Positions 9,271 to 17,765 of a DNA stretch of 64,000 nt are shown piece by piece. The notes beneath the pieces are model-generated. The model saw only the letters and a program-made list of their open reading frames with translations. It searched no databases and was not told the DNA's origin. The first letter of the stretch is position 1, and every line of letters begins with the position of its first letter. The stretch comes from JBGTIS01 sp041745535 (GTDB lineage Bacteria > Bacteroidota > Bacteroidia > Cytophagales > Cyclobacteriaceae), in NCBI GenBank assembly GCA_041745535.1, contig JBGTIS010000022.1:1-64000 (forward strand), read 5' to 3'. The position numbers and the translations under genes are program-made.

Positions 9271-9653
9271 GATTTACCTCCTTCCATTTTTTTGATGAGT
9301 TTTTTAATTTCTTTTAGTTCTTTTTTACTGCTTTTATGATTGCCCAGCACCTGCATTACCAGTTGCATGGCCGAGCCACCGAAGGCGGTATCCAGTATTT
9401 TGTCGATGAGCTGATTCTGTGTTTCTTTTTGCTTTACAGCCGGGTGATACACATGGCTCCTCCCCGCCTCGTCGCGCTGCAACATGCCTTTTTGTGTCAT
9501 ATTCTGCATAATTTTGAGGGTAGTGGTATAGCCCACATCTTTTTTCTGGGCCACACGCTCGTGTACGGCCCGTACCGTAACAGGGCCTAACTCCCAAATA
9601 ATGGAAAGGATTTCAAGTTCGGCTTCTGTAGGTTGTACATTTTGCTTTTTCAT
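9267..9653 (-). CDS. BlaI/MecI/CopY-family repressor
   Basis: This 128-residue winged-helix repressor has the typical BlaI opening, TEAELEILSIIWELGPVTVR. A recognition-helix region VGYTTTLKIMQNMTQKG follows, then a C-terminal dimerisation part with the usual length. BlaI proteins bind dyads as dimers and are removed by their M56 partner, which is the next gene, overlapping by 4 bp. The operator-like dyads at 9801-9872 lie 150-220 bp upstream of the start, fitting autoregulation. The regulated targets are unknown. Confidence 0.92.
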   Translation of the reverse strand: MKKQNVQPTEAELEILSIIWELGPVTVRAVHERVAQKKDVGYTTTLKIMQNMTQKGMLQRDEAGRSHVYHPAVKQKETQNQLIDKILDTAFGGSAMQLVMQVLGNHKSSKKELKEIKKLIKKMEGGKS

Positions 9654-9800
9654 AAGGATAATTCGGTTTTTATTATCTTATGCAGTTCCTGATGGTAAAG
9701 CGTATTACAGCTACCAGACAGGCTTACATACAATTTAACTTTTTGTTAAATAAGAATGAATATTTTAATATTTATTTTCTGTGGTACAGAAGGTTTTTGA

Positions 9801-9872
9801 TACGATTAATATCGTACTTCAATTATATACGAAAAAATTCGTACATGCAAATTATATACGAAAAAATTCGTA
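9801..9872. promoter_or_regulatory. Three operator-like dyads upstream of blaI-blaR1-type operon
   Basis: Three 16-bp inverted repeats share the form TACGAW-N4-WTCGTA. The first is TACGATTAATATCGTA at 9801-9816; the other two are identical TACGAAAAAATTCGTA at 9828-9843 and 9857-9872. Starts are 27 and 29 bp apart, so the dyads lie on nearly the same helix face over 2.5-2.8 turns. Dimeric winged-helix repressors such as BlaI bind dyads of this size, so the adjacent regulator is the natural candidate. Binding is inferred. Confidence 0.65.
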
Positions 9873-9873
9873 C

Positions 9874-10181
9874 TTTTTTATAATGAAATGACAACAGCCA
9901 TGTACCCGGGGCTCAATCTGTTTTCTGATCACAATTAAGTTGAGAAATAAGAATATTTTCAAAAGGAATTACGAAGCACCAATGGTATTTGGGGAAGGGT
10001 AACCATTTACGGTGAATAATATACAGGTAATTATTCAAATATTTGACCTTCTCATCGTTACTATAATTGAATACAATTCATTAAAATTTAACTATGAAAA
10101 ATCCCCAGTGATTATCGCCGGGGATTTTTTCATATTTTATAGAAACGGAAACATGACCAATAAGTATTTGCTGTAGATTAG
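9874..10181. other. Gene-poor stretch with an orphan terminator
   Basis: I see no intact gene. A rho-independent terminator lies at 10096-10130, with arms AAAATCCCC and GGGGATTTTTT. It has no intact plus-strand gene upstream, which suggests that the gene it served has been lost. Confidence 0.5.
10096..10130 (+). terminator. Rho-independent terminator without an intact upstream gene
   Basis: The stem AAAATCCCC/GGGGATTTT encloses a 16-nt loop and is followed by a T run. It reads as a plus-strand terminator. Confidence 0.75.
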
Positions 10182-10534
10182 CTGAAGGTGGCAACAGCTA
10201 CTGATATCTATAAAAAAGCTGCTATCCAGCTTACAAAAGCCTTTTTAGCTTTTGTTGAAGAAATTTCCGCATCTATCGATGGTTTATTCAAAATTCAACT
10301 TACAGAACTGGTAACCACGGTTAGCCAACCGATAATGATAGCCACAGGTAAAAAATAACTTGGGAAATTGGCTAATGATGATGTGCTTTATCAGTTCAGT
10401 ACTGCTACTAACACCTTTGAGGCTTACCAGGTAATTGCCCTGGAAAAGATTTTGATGCCATTCAGAAAGTAACTAACCTGGAAGTGGCAGGCGACAACTA
10501 CCTGGTGAATAATCTGGCAGATTTAGAAAAATGA
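10182..10534 (+). pseudogene. Remnant of an unidentified coding sequence
   Basis: Frame +, from 10182, reads a protein-like sequence (KVATATDIYKKAAIQLTKAF) for about 57 codons to a TAA. It then resumes in the same frame (LGKLANDDVLYQFSTATNTF) and, after a frame change near 10450, continues as FDAIQKVTNLEVAGDNYLVN to a TGA at 10532-10534. The composition and codon use look coding. There is no start codon or full-length frame. I do not recognise the family. Confidence 0.45.
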
Positions 10535-10566
10535 TTTTTGGGTAAATGAGTTCACCAACGCTTTTT

Positions 10567-11172
10567 TTATTTTGCTCTACTGGTCCATTTACTATGCCTG
10601 ATCCTGAACCGCCAGGGTAGCATAGCATCTTCACCGGCATAGACTACGCCAACTCTCGGGCTGGCCAATATGTCATCTTCCGGAATTTCTTTCTGATGAT
10701 CTTCTATCCAAACCAGTTTTCCGGTAGTAATAGGCACACCGTACAGTTTTTTAGTAATTCCCAAAGCCTGACTCAAAGCGCCCGGCCCAGCGGTTAAGCG
10801 GGGCAATACCCCCTCAATGCCCCGACGAAGCTGCATTAGCGCTACATTTTCTGTGGGTTCCACAGCACGAATCAAAACGGCATCGGCTTTATCTCGCTCA
10901 TTGGTAATAATATTAAAAAGATAGTGAATACCATAGCACAGGTATACATAAGCCACGCCACCCGGAGCATACATGATTTCAGTACGGTTGGTACGGCGTT
11001 GTAAATGGGAGTGGCAGGCCCGATCATTAATGTGGCTGTAAGCCTCTGTTTCTACAATCATGCCTGCTGCCAATTGCCCATCTATCTGAGTATATAAATA
11101 TTTTCCTAATAGTTCTTTACTAATTCGCACTACATTATCGCGCCGATAAAAAGACTCATCTAAAATTTTCAT
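10567..11172 (-). CDS. aag: DNA-3-methyladenine glycosylase (AAG/MPG family)
   Basis: This 201-residue enzyme of base excision repair removes alkylated and deaminated purines from DNA. It matches the AAG fold throughout: LGKYLYTQ, the catalytic-region motif IVETEAYS (Glu), RTEIMYAPGGVAYVYLCYG, and the DNA-contact part LTAGPGALSQALGI. The length is typical for the bacterial form. It is cytoplasmic and monocistronic, with the start at 11172 followed upstream by an AT-rich promoter region. Confidence 0.93.
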   Translation of the reverse strand: MKILDESFYRRDNVVRISKELLGKYLYTQIDGQLAAGMIVETEAYSHINDRACHSHLQRRTNRTEIMYAPGGVAYVYLCYGIHYLFNIITNERDKADAVLIRAVEPTENVALMQLRRGIEGVLPRLTAGPGALSQALGITKKLYGVPITTGKLVWIEDHQKEIPEDDILASPRVGVVYAGEDAMLPWRFRIRHSKWTSRAK

Positions 11173-11280
11173 TTTTGTTATTTCGGATAATAATCAGGAA
11201 ATATCCTTATTGTTTAAGAAACCTGTAAATTTACCTTCAAATTTAACAGAACTCATTTATAACCCTTATTCTAAATTGTT

Positions 11281-12129
11281 ATGAGACATCTTTCACTTAT
11301 TATTTTTCTTATTATGCTTATTGGGGTAGCACAGGCGCAACAAATTAGCACACCGGCTGCCAGTCCACTGGGTACCGTTACCCAAATGGTAGGTTTAACA
11401 GAAGTAAGCATTACATATTCCCGGCCCAACGTTAATGAACGAGCTATTTTTGGCGAATTAGTGCCTTATGGCGAACTTTGGCGAACTGGTGCCAACACGG
11501 CAACCAAACTTACTTTGAGCGGCGATGCTACCCTCGGTGGAAAGCTGGTAAAAGCAGGTGATTATGCCATTTTTACTATTCCCGGTCAGAGCGAATGGAC
11601 CATTATTATTAACAGCAATACCAATCAGGGTGGTACAGCCCAGTATGAAGAAGCGAAAGATGTAGCCCGGTTTACTGTAAAACCTAATGCTACACAGAAA
11701 AAAGTCGAAACCATGACTTTTACAATTTCTGACGTACAAATTAGCGGAGCCAATATTGATCTGGAATGGGAAAACACAAGCGTACGCATCCCACTACAAG
11801 TGGATACCGACAGCCAGGTAACCGCTCAAATTGAGCGGGCGATGAACAACCCGGAAGCAGGTATTGCCAACCTTTATTTTCAATCGGCTGATTATTATTA
11901 CCGAACTGGTAAAGACCTGTCCAAAGCGCTGGATTGGATTAACAAATCGGTTGAAATTAACCATAGCCGCTTTTGGGTATTGCATTTACAAGCCAAAATT
12001 ATGGAAAAAACCGGTGATGCGGCTGGTGCCAAAAACGCAGCCGAACAATCTATGCGCTTGGCAGAAGAAGCCCAGAATATGGATTACGTACGGCTGAATA
12101 AAGAACTGATTGCCCGGGTAGATCAATAA
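11281..12129 (+). CDS. DUF2911 exported protein
   Basis: This 282-residue protein has a cleavable signal peptide (1-20, ending VAQAQ). It has a DUF2911 domain, with the family pattern SPLGTV, ITYSRPNVNERAIFG, PYGELWRTGANTAT and KAGDYAIFTIP. The C-terminal third (from about 185) is helical and TPR-like, with SKALDWINKSVEIN and GAKNAAEQSMRLAEEAQ. DUF2911 proteins are common and highly conserved in Bacteroidota but have no assigned function. It ends at a strong terminator. Confidence 0.88.
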   Translation: MRHLSLIIFLIMLIGVAQAQQISTPAASPLGTVTQMVGLTEVSITYSRPNVNERAIFGELVPYGELWRTGANTATKLTLSGDATLGGKLVKAGDYAIFTIPGQSEWTIIINSNTNQGGTAQYEEAKDVARFTVKPNATQKKVETMTFTISDVQISGANIDLEWENTSVRIPLQVDTDSQVTAQIERAMNNPEAGIANLYFQSADYYYRTGKDLSKALDWINKSVEINHSRFWVLHLQAKIMEKTGDAAGAKNAAEQSMRLAEEAQNMDYVRLNKELIARVDQ

Positions 12130-12141
12130 AAAACCATTGAG

Positions 12142-12170
12142 AAAAAAGCGCTAACTACTGGCGCTTTTTC
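12142..12170 (+). terminator. Rho-independent terminator after the DUF2911 gene
   Basis: The arms AAAAAGCGC and GCGCTTTTT flank a 9-nt loop, and a T-rich run follows. It lies 13 bp after the stop codon. The A-rich 5' side could let it also serve the converging gene at 12209. Confidence 0.8.
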
Positions 12171-12208
12171 TTTTTTTGATAAATTACTTCCTCAACTGGC
12201 TTTTTATT

Positions 12209-12952
12209 TTACCGTTTAATGCCGTTTGTATTTATGTTCATAAACACTTTTTCCATCCAGTCTTCTGGTAATTTATCAATTGATTCTTTCATTTTTTCAT
12301 TCCAAAGCTTTGAAATAAACAGCAATTCTTCTTTCTCAAACCTTTTTTCAATAATTTCAAAAGTGTCTTTTTTATAAATCACCACATCAATGGGAAACTC
12401 CACATCATTGGCACTTAACCGAGTAGCATCAAAGGAAAGAAAACCTGTTTTAAGCGCGAATTCCATAGAAGATTCATAATGTAAGGTGCGATCAAGAATG
12501 GGCGATCCATAGCCGGAATTGCCAATTATAAAAAAAGGTGAGCTCTCACCTAATTCAATCCAATTGCCTTGTGGATACAATAAATAAACCTTGTGTTCTT
12601 CATCATTCTCCAACTGTCCTCCTACGATAGCATGGAGGTTAAAATTAAGTCCTGCTTCTTTTAAAGAGCTTTTATCTTCCTGAGCTACCCTTTTTACCTG
12701 CAGGGCAAATGCGTTTACGGCTTTGTATAATTTGTCGAAGTGCTCGTCTTTTTCCTCAATCACTTCCTTAAAATAAGTGATGGCCTTATCCCGCACTGAA
12801 CGAAGACCCGAAGTCATAATGAATAAAGAATGATGGTTTCTGTTTAATACAAATACTTTTCGGGCACGGGTAGTAGCCGTACCAGAGGTAATTCGCGTAT
12901 CGGCGATTCCCACAATACCTGCTTTTACTTTAATGCTAAGGCAATACGTCAT
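12209..12952 (-). CDS. Anbu-type (proteasome-related) N-terminal nucleophile protease
   Basis: This 247-residue protein begins MTYCLSIKVKAGIVGIADTR. Removal of Met would leave Thr1, with Asp17 in ADTR and a Lys in ARKVFVL, the Thr-Asp-Lys arrangement of proteasome beta-type hydrolases. Its length and N-terminus fit Anbu (ancestral beta subunit, COG3484) rather than HslV. Many genomes place Anbu with a transglutaminase, an alpha-E protein and an ATP-grasp ligase; none of these is here. It is cytoplasmic. Substrate and activity are unknown for this family. Confidence 0.82.
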   Translation of the reverse strand: MTYCLSIKVKAGIVGIADTRITSGTATTRARKVFVLNRNHHSLFIMTSGLRSVRDKAITYFKEVIEEKDEHFDKLYKAVNAFALQVKRVAQEDKSSLKEAGLNFNLHAIVGGQLENDEEHKVYLLYPQGNWIELGESSPFFIIGNSGYGSPILDRTLHYESSMEFALKTGFLSFDATRLSANDVEFPIDVVIYKKDTFEIIEKRFEKEELLFISKLWNEKMKESIDKLPEDWMEKVFMNINTNGIKR

Positions 12953-13079
12953 ATATTTAATTTACAAAGTTTTTACAAGTTTAAGATAAATCTTCTTTTT
13001 GTAAGTTTTACCGGATCCGTTATTTTTTTTACAACCTTATATCTGTTTTCTTCAAGTTTGATTTTTGAAAAATTGTGAT

Positions 13080-13394
13080 ATGAAAATTTTGAAGAGAATT
13101 CCTAAAGGTGTTATTTCTCATGCGTATCTGGTTGGCCATACCTATGACATTTTTGAAGTGTATTTATGTTATGAATCAGGGCAATGCTACGGGGTAGACC
13201 TAAAGGACTATTTTTCGCTGTTTCCCATAGATGAAAAGGCAATAGACCGCAGGCAGCCATTTCAAATAGTAAAGCCTGAATTTGCTTACGAAAAACTGGT
13301 AAAGTGCGATTACTACTGTGGAGAAAAGCCCGTTATGCAGCCAGAAGAAACTACTTTGGATAAAGTGCTGAAAATGTTACTCCGAAGTGTTTAA
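13080..13394 (+). CDS. Hypothetical protein
   Basis: This 104-residue protein starts at the ATG at 13080 (MKILKRIPKG); a TTG 15 bp earlier is less likely. It is rich in aromatic residues and Cys (YLCYESGQCYG, KCDYYCGEK). I recognise no domain. It lies between the Anbu-type gene, which is transcribed away from it, and mcrC, whose stop it overlaps by 4 bp in a convergent arrangement. Confidence 0.55.
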   Translation: MKILKRIPKGVISHAYLVGHTYDIFEVYLCYESGQCYGVDLKDYFSLFPIDEKAIDRRQPFQIVKPEFAYEKLVKCDYYCGEKPVMQPEETTLDKVLKMLLRSV

Positions 13395-14644
13395 ACCTTC
13401 ATGATCATTTCTATAATTTCATCTCCCATGTTTGGATTAATTTTCTGCTTGCTTTCATCCAATACTTTTACAAAATTAATCTGACAGTAATTTTCTTTCA
13501 TATCGGTAGCCGCATTGGGTGTTTGATACGTGCCCATTTTAGGCGATAAGGGATACACCTTGGGATAAAGCAACAATCCACTGGATGTATTAAAGTACTG
13601 ATTATACACATACATTTGCCGCAAGTCGTCCATAGAAGGTTCCACGGAACGTAATATTTTCCACTTGGTATCGATCACACATCTTTTGCTATCTTTTTCC
13701 CAGCTCACAATAATATCGGGACGAATTTTATGGTTGGCCCAGAAAGCAGCCGGAACCTGCCAGTTTACTTTTATTTCGTATTTTTCTTCCAGCTTTTTTA
13801 GCTGACGATACACAAATTCTTCAAACAGTTTGTTCATATCGAACAATATGGCAATAGCCGGTTGTGAACCATGCTGAATACCATAAGTATGATTAAGCAG
13901 CAGGATGGCTGCCAGTTCCATCGCTTTCTGATACCGCCGCGTTTGTCGGTTATAGCGAAGCCGGGAAAACAGTCCCGCATTTATTTTAATATCTTCAATA
14001 TGGGTAAGAAAGGATAAAAGGTATACAGCTTTATCTCTTAACTTGAGGTCGGCAGCGTAGAACGATACTGACTGGAGCCCTTTTACAAGGATTTTATTGA
14101 AAACATGGTTAAAATCGAAGGATTGATACCGGCAGTATATTTTTTCTTTATGAACCTGGGTTTGGCTGCTGTGGGCTGTAAACAACATACGTCCTTGTAA
14201 AGAAGACCGGTAGCCTTCGCGCTGGCGATATTGTTTGATAAACCCCTGCCTGATCAGATTTTCCGTTTCCTCTAAAAAACTGCTGATATACAGGTCCAGC
14301 AACGTACCGGGCTTGCCGGTTAGTCTCGCTACAGAAGTTGTATTGATTTTGAGGAACCTGCATGCCATCAGCATCTCTATCAATACTTTCCGCCATAAAA
14401 AATAATTGCCATCTGTATGGCGATCGGCTTTAGGAAAAATTTCGACAGCCAGGCCAGGAATGCGGATTACACCAACATAATGAGAAAACTTAATGCCCTG
14501 ATGTACCACAGTAAAAATAGTTTTCTCAAAACTGCCTCCCAATCGGATAAAAGCGTTATGATGGGCATTAGTAAAGGTTACACCTTCTCGCTCTTCTCCT
14601 ATGATTAGTTTTTCGTGTTCAAAAACCCGGATAACCTGCTTCAT
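13391..14644 (-). CDS. mcrC: McrC, nuclease subunit of the McrBC type IV restriction system
   Basis: This 417-residue protein is homologous to McrC, which activates the McrB motor and cuts DNA carrying modified cytosines. A C-terminal PD-(D/E)xK nuclease core is visible as RPDIIVSW followed by CVIDTKWK (Asp and DTK acidic/lysine triad). The N-terminal half is the beta-rich McrB-contacting part (HYVGVIRIPGLAVEIFPK). Its ATG overlaps the mcrB stop codon by one base, so translation is coupled. It appears intact. Confidence 0.9.
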   Translation of the reverse strand: MKQVIRVFEHEKLIIGEEREGVTFTNAHHNAFIRLGGSFEKTIFTVVHQGIKFSHYVGVIRIPGLAVEIFPKADRHTDGNYFLWRKVLIEMLMACRFLKINTTSVARLTGKPGTLLDLYISSFLEETENLIRQGFIKQYRQREGYRSSLQGRMLFTAHSSQTQVHKEKIYCRYQSFDFNHVFNKILVKGLQSVSFYAADLKLRDKAVYLLSFLTHIEDIKINAGLFSRLRYNRQTRRYQKAMELAAILLLNHTYGIQHGSQPAIAILFDMNKLFEEFVYRQLKKLEEKYEIKVNWQVPAAFWANHKIRPDIIVSWEKDSKRCVIDTKWKILRSVEPSMDDLRQMYVYNQYFNTSSGLLLYPKVYPLSPKMGTYQTPNAATDMKENYCQINFVKVLDESKQKINPNMGDEIIEMIMKV

Positions 14645-16440
14645 TATTTATGGTAAATTTTAATAACTGCCTGCTGAAATGCTACGTCTGTCAGGTGCTT
14701 TAGCTGGTAATTTTTCCGTGTGCCAAATTCTTCCAGCATTTCAGTATCGTAAGTGGAGTCCGCAAAAAATTCATTCGGGTTAAAATCGGATGGCAGGCCG
14801 GTGTAACCAAAGAACGCTTTTCCAATTATCAATTCTACTTTCCCATAATCGCCGTAAAAATATTCCTGCAACAAAGGAATAATACGGGTATAAAAAATTT
14901 TATTAAGCATTTCAAGTGGTTGTTCAGCCTGAAAAACCGGCATAAAAAACGCATGACCGATACAATGATCCGCATCCAGTAACAGGGTAATTCTACGATT
15001 GATGACTGCCAGCAATTGTTCCAGATTAATTCCGGTAAAAGAAAGCTTTTTCAGATTTTGCCTGATGGCTTTCGCATTGTTTTGCCTGTAACTTTCAACC
15101 AGATTGCCGGCAATGGCTTGTTTTGCCCCCAGAAATCCGTACAGAGGCTGGGCTTCATTTAAATAAATTTCCGGCTCCTCTTCTATGGTACTGTAATTCT
15201 TTTTCAAATGAACCAAAACCTGCTCACCTGAATTAAGTAATTCAGGCCGGGGTGGCATTTCTTCAAAGGAAAATCTTCTGCGCAAAGCGCTATCAAGCAC
15301 CTCAATACTACGATCGGCACTGTTCATGGTACCCAGTAAAAACAGATTGGGAGGTACAGAAAATGAATCTTTAGAATAGGGAAGAATTACACTTAAAGCT
15401 TCCTGTTTACCGGCACGTTTATCATCTTCCAATAACGTGATTAATTCGCCAAAAATACTGGCAATATTGCCGCGATTAATTTCGTCTATAATCAGTACAT
15501 AATTTTCAGCCTGAGCAAAATCGGTTGGGGTAAGTTTGGCAAAATCGAAATCGGCCACAGTTTTCTTCATTATTTCATAAGGATCGCCCGGCGCGGGTTT
15601 TCCTTTACTATAAATATACTCATAGGCTGGTTTCCGGTTTTGTTCGAAATCTTTCAGCCGGCTGAATGTGGCCCAGTAAACGGCAGTATTGCATCCTCCG
15701 ATGGTGTTGATAATATCAGCTGTTACATTTTTAATATCTTCTAACTGTTCAAACCGGTTGTACAATTTTTCAAGCCGGTTTTTGGTAACTCCATAGGTAC
15801 GGGCGCCCTGTTCATGCCTGAAAATCAGGGTATGATGGTTATTGATTTGTTCGAGGTGTACCGGTTTTTCCGTAACCGTTTCAAAAATGAATTCCTTTGC
15901 CTCTTCATCTGACATCATCCGTTTCAGAAAGTCGACAAACTCGATGTACAAGGCATCAAAATCGGTCCAGCGTTTGGTGTTTTGGGACAAACGCTGCTGC
16001 CGGGCCAAATACAGCGCATAGGTAGCTCGAATAGATAATTGCTTGAAAATGCCGTCTTCTACCCGATACACCAGGTTTTTATGTTCATCGGTATAAGGCT
16101 TAATACCTTCCACAAAATCTTCGTAAGAAAATGCCTGGTGAAAAGTAACGAAGGCAATCTGGCCAGCTTCTTTATAAATTTCAAATTCCTGCTTCAGACC
16201 ATTTCGCTCGTCCTTCGGATATTTCTTAATAATTTCCAGTTCAGAACTATGGGCAATAATCGCCACCGACCGGTTAATGGTATAATAGGTTTTACCGGTT
16301 CCGGGAGGGCCATAAAAAATGGTATTAAGCGGATAAATATCTTTTTCTGCGGAATTTATTTGCGAAATATGCCCCTTCTCTTCTTTAGTTTTAGATGCGC
16401 GCTTCATGTTGAAATAAGCAACTGAATTGAAAAAATTCAA
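14644..16440 (-). CDS. mcrB: McrB-type AAA+ GTPase of a type IV restriction system
   Basis: This 598-residue motor has Walker A GPPGTGKT at 44-51, Walker B VLIIDEINRGNIASIFGEL near 315-335, and the sensor region LLGTMNSADRS typical of McrB. It lacks the N-terminal modified-DNA-binding domain of E. coli McrB. A segment of about 150 residues lies between Walker A and Walker B (about 130-285, with HHTLIFRHEQGARTYG) and may instead supply target recognition. A second start at 16407 (MKRASKT) is equally possible. mcrC follows with a 1-bp overlap. The pair should restrict DNA with modified bases. Confidence 0.9.
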   Translation of the reverse strand: MNFFNSVAYFNMKRASKTKEEKGHISQINSAEKDIYPLNTIFYGPPGTGKTYYTINRSVAIIAHSSELEIIKKYPKDERNGLKQEFEIYKEAGQIAFVTFHQAFSYEDFVEGIKPYTDEHKNLVYRVEDGIFKQLSIRATYALYLARQQRLSQNTKRWTDFDALYIEFVDFLKRMMSDEEAKEFIFETVTEKPVHLEQINNHHTLIFRHEQGARTYGVTKNRLEKLYNRFEQLEDIKNVTADIINTIGGCNTAVYWATFSRLKDFEQNRKPAYEYIYSKGKPAPGDPYEIMKKTVADFDFAKLTPTDFAQAENYVLIIDEINRGNIASIFGELITLLEDDKRAGKQEALSVILPYSKDSFSVPPNLFLLGTMNSADRSIEVLDSALRRRFSFEEMPPRPELLNSGEQVLVHLKKNYSTIEEEPEIYLNEAQPLYGFLGAKQAIAGNLVESYRQNNAKAIRQNLKKLSFTGINLEQLLAVINRRITLLLDADHCIGHAFFMPVFQAEQPLEMLNKIFYTRIIPLLQEYFYGDYGKVELIIGKAFFGYTGLPSDFNPNEFFADSTYDTEMLEEFGTRKNYQLKHLTDVAFQQAVIKIYHK

Positions 16441-16550
16441 AGGATCTCAAACTGGCCCATTGTCCAATTACCTTTGTTCTGAAAAGTTCACTATAAATTG
16501 TAGACAAAATTACAAACCTGCCAAATATGGATAAAAAAATTGATACAGTT

Positions 16551-17606
16551 TCAGTTTCTACTGGTTAGAGATTTTGACGTCAGTTCTTTTTGCGGATCGG
16601 ATGTCAATACAGGTTGCATGCGCAGGATCTCCCGCATAAACAAATCAGTTTCTTCCAATACACCCTGCCAGTCGTTAGAACGAATGTAAGAACCTATTAC
16701 ATGCTCTCCTGCCTCGGGAAAAGCAACTTTTCGCTTTTTATCGGCCGGTGTACCCAGTTCATCAAACATTTCCAGCATTTTCGGCACTGATACCACATGA
16801 TCCTGCTCCTCTTCGTTTTTATAATAGTATCCCAGAAATACCGGACATTTGACTTTTTGGAAAATTTCAGGAACCATCGTTTCGCCTACCAGATCACTTA
16901 AAGCGATGTAGCCATCAATATAATATACGCGTGACCAGTACTGTTTGTCTAAGCCTTCACGGTTTTCAATTTCATAATCCCCCCCTATTACCATTTTTCC
17001 GATTTGCCTGCCCCAGGGATTCCGCAAAAGAAATAATGTGCCGTCATAAGTATCAATTATGGGGGAATAAGTTATTACTGCTTTAATTTCAGGATGCGCG
17101 GAGGCAATATACAAACCCAGGGCACCACCCGTAGAAGTGGCCATAATAATGACGGTATCACCCAACTGTTTTCCAATGGCTACTGCTCTTTTTGCCGATG
17201 CCAGGTAATTTTCGGCAGTCAGTTGCTTAAAAGTAGAGTCGGTATCAATACCCTGTTCTTGCAGGCGGGAAAGATACAGGTTGCAGCCATATTTTTTTGC
17301 GATGGTAACATGCACAGGATCACCTTCGGCCTGGCTGGCGCCAAATCCGTGCAGATACACGATACTGTAAGCTGTTTTCTCTTTTCGGGTGCTATCTACC
17401 CACACAATCCGGGCCTCATTATTGGCTTTGATGCCGGGAGTAGCAGCTTCTGTCGCGTCAACTTCCTGCTCTAAGGCTAATAGGTTACTTGTTACTTCAG
17501 GAAGTTCACCATTAGGAGTAAACCCAGGTGGTTCAGGCCCGGCGAAATAACCCAACGTTAATACGCCTATAACCGACACAATGATAATTAAAGATTTCTT
17601 TAGCAT
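16551..17606 (-). CDS. Membrane-anchored or exported alpha/beta hydrolase
   Basis: This protein of about 351 residues starts at the ATG at 17606 (MLKKSLIIIVSVIGVLTLGY), which gives a signal anchor. A longer in-frame start at 17633 adds nine unlikely residues. The hydrolase core shows the oxyanion-region motif VYLHGFGAS, a nucleophile elbow TSTGGALGL (Ser in S-T-G-G), and a late His in AGEHVIGSY. The substrate is unknown; esterase or lipase activity fits the fold. It stands alone downstream of mcrB in the same orientation. Confidence 0.75.
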   Translation of the reverse strand: MLKKSLIIIVSVIGVLTLGYFAGPEPPGFTPNGELPEVTSNLLALEQEVDATEAATPGIKANNEARIVWVDSTRKEKTAYSIVYLHGFGASQAEGDPVHVTIAKKYGCNLYLSRLQEQGIDTDSTFKQLTAENYLASAKRAVAIGKQLGDTVIIMATSTGGALGLYIASAHPEIKAVITYSPIIDTYDGTLFLLRNPWGRQIGKMVIGGDYEIENREGLDKQYWSRVYYIDGYIALSDLVGETMVPEIFQKVKCPVFLGYYYKNEEEQDHVVSVPKMLEMFDELGTPADKKRKVAFPEAGEHVIGSYIRSNDWQGVLEETDLFMREILRMQPVLTSDPQKELTSKSLTSRN

Positions 17607-17765
17607 AATCCGGCAAAAATTGGAATAACCCAAAACTAACAGAATTATGAAAAATAATAGTCAGGAAAAGCAGAAAACTCACCTTTGGAGGAATAATTTA
17701 CCGGTAACCACCAGGAAAAGTCATTTTAGCAGCTTATACCAGGTTAACAGTGTGGGCTTGTACAA

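Noticed and set aside
9680..9883. 67-codon plus-strand ORF upstream of the blaI-like gene
   Set aside because: It is low-complexity and runs through the operator dyads; no start signal or protein-like pattern.
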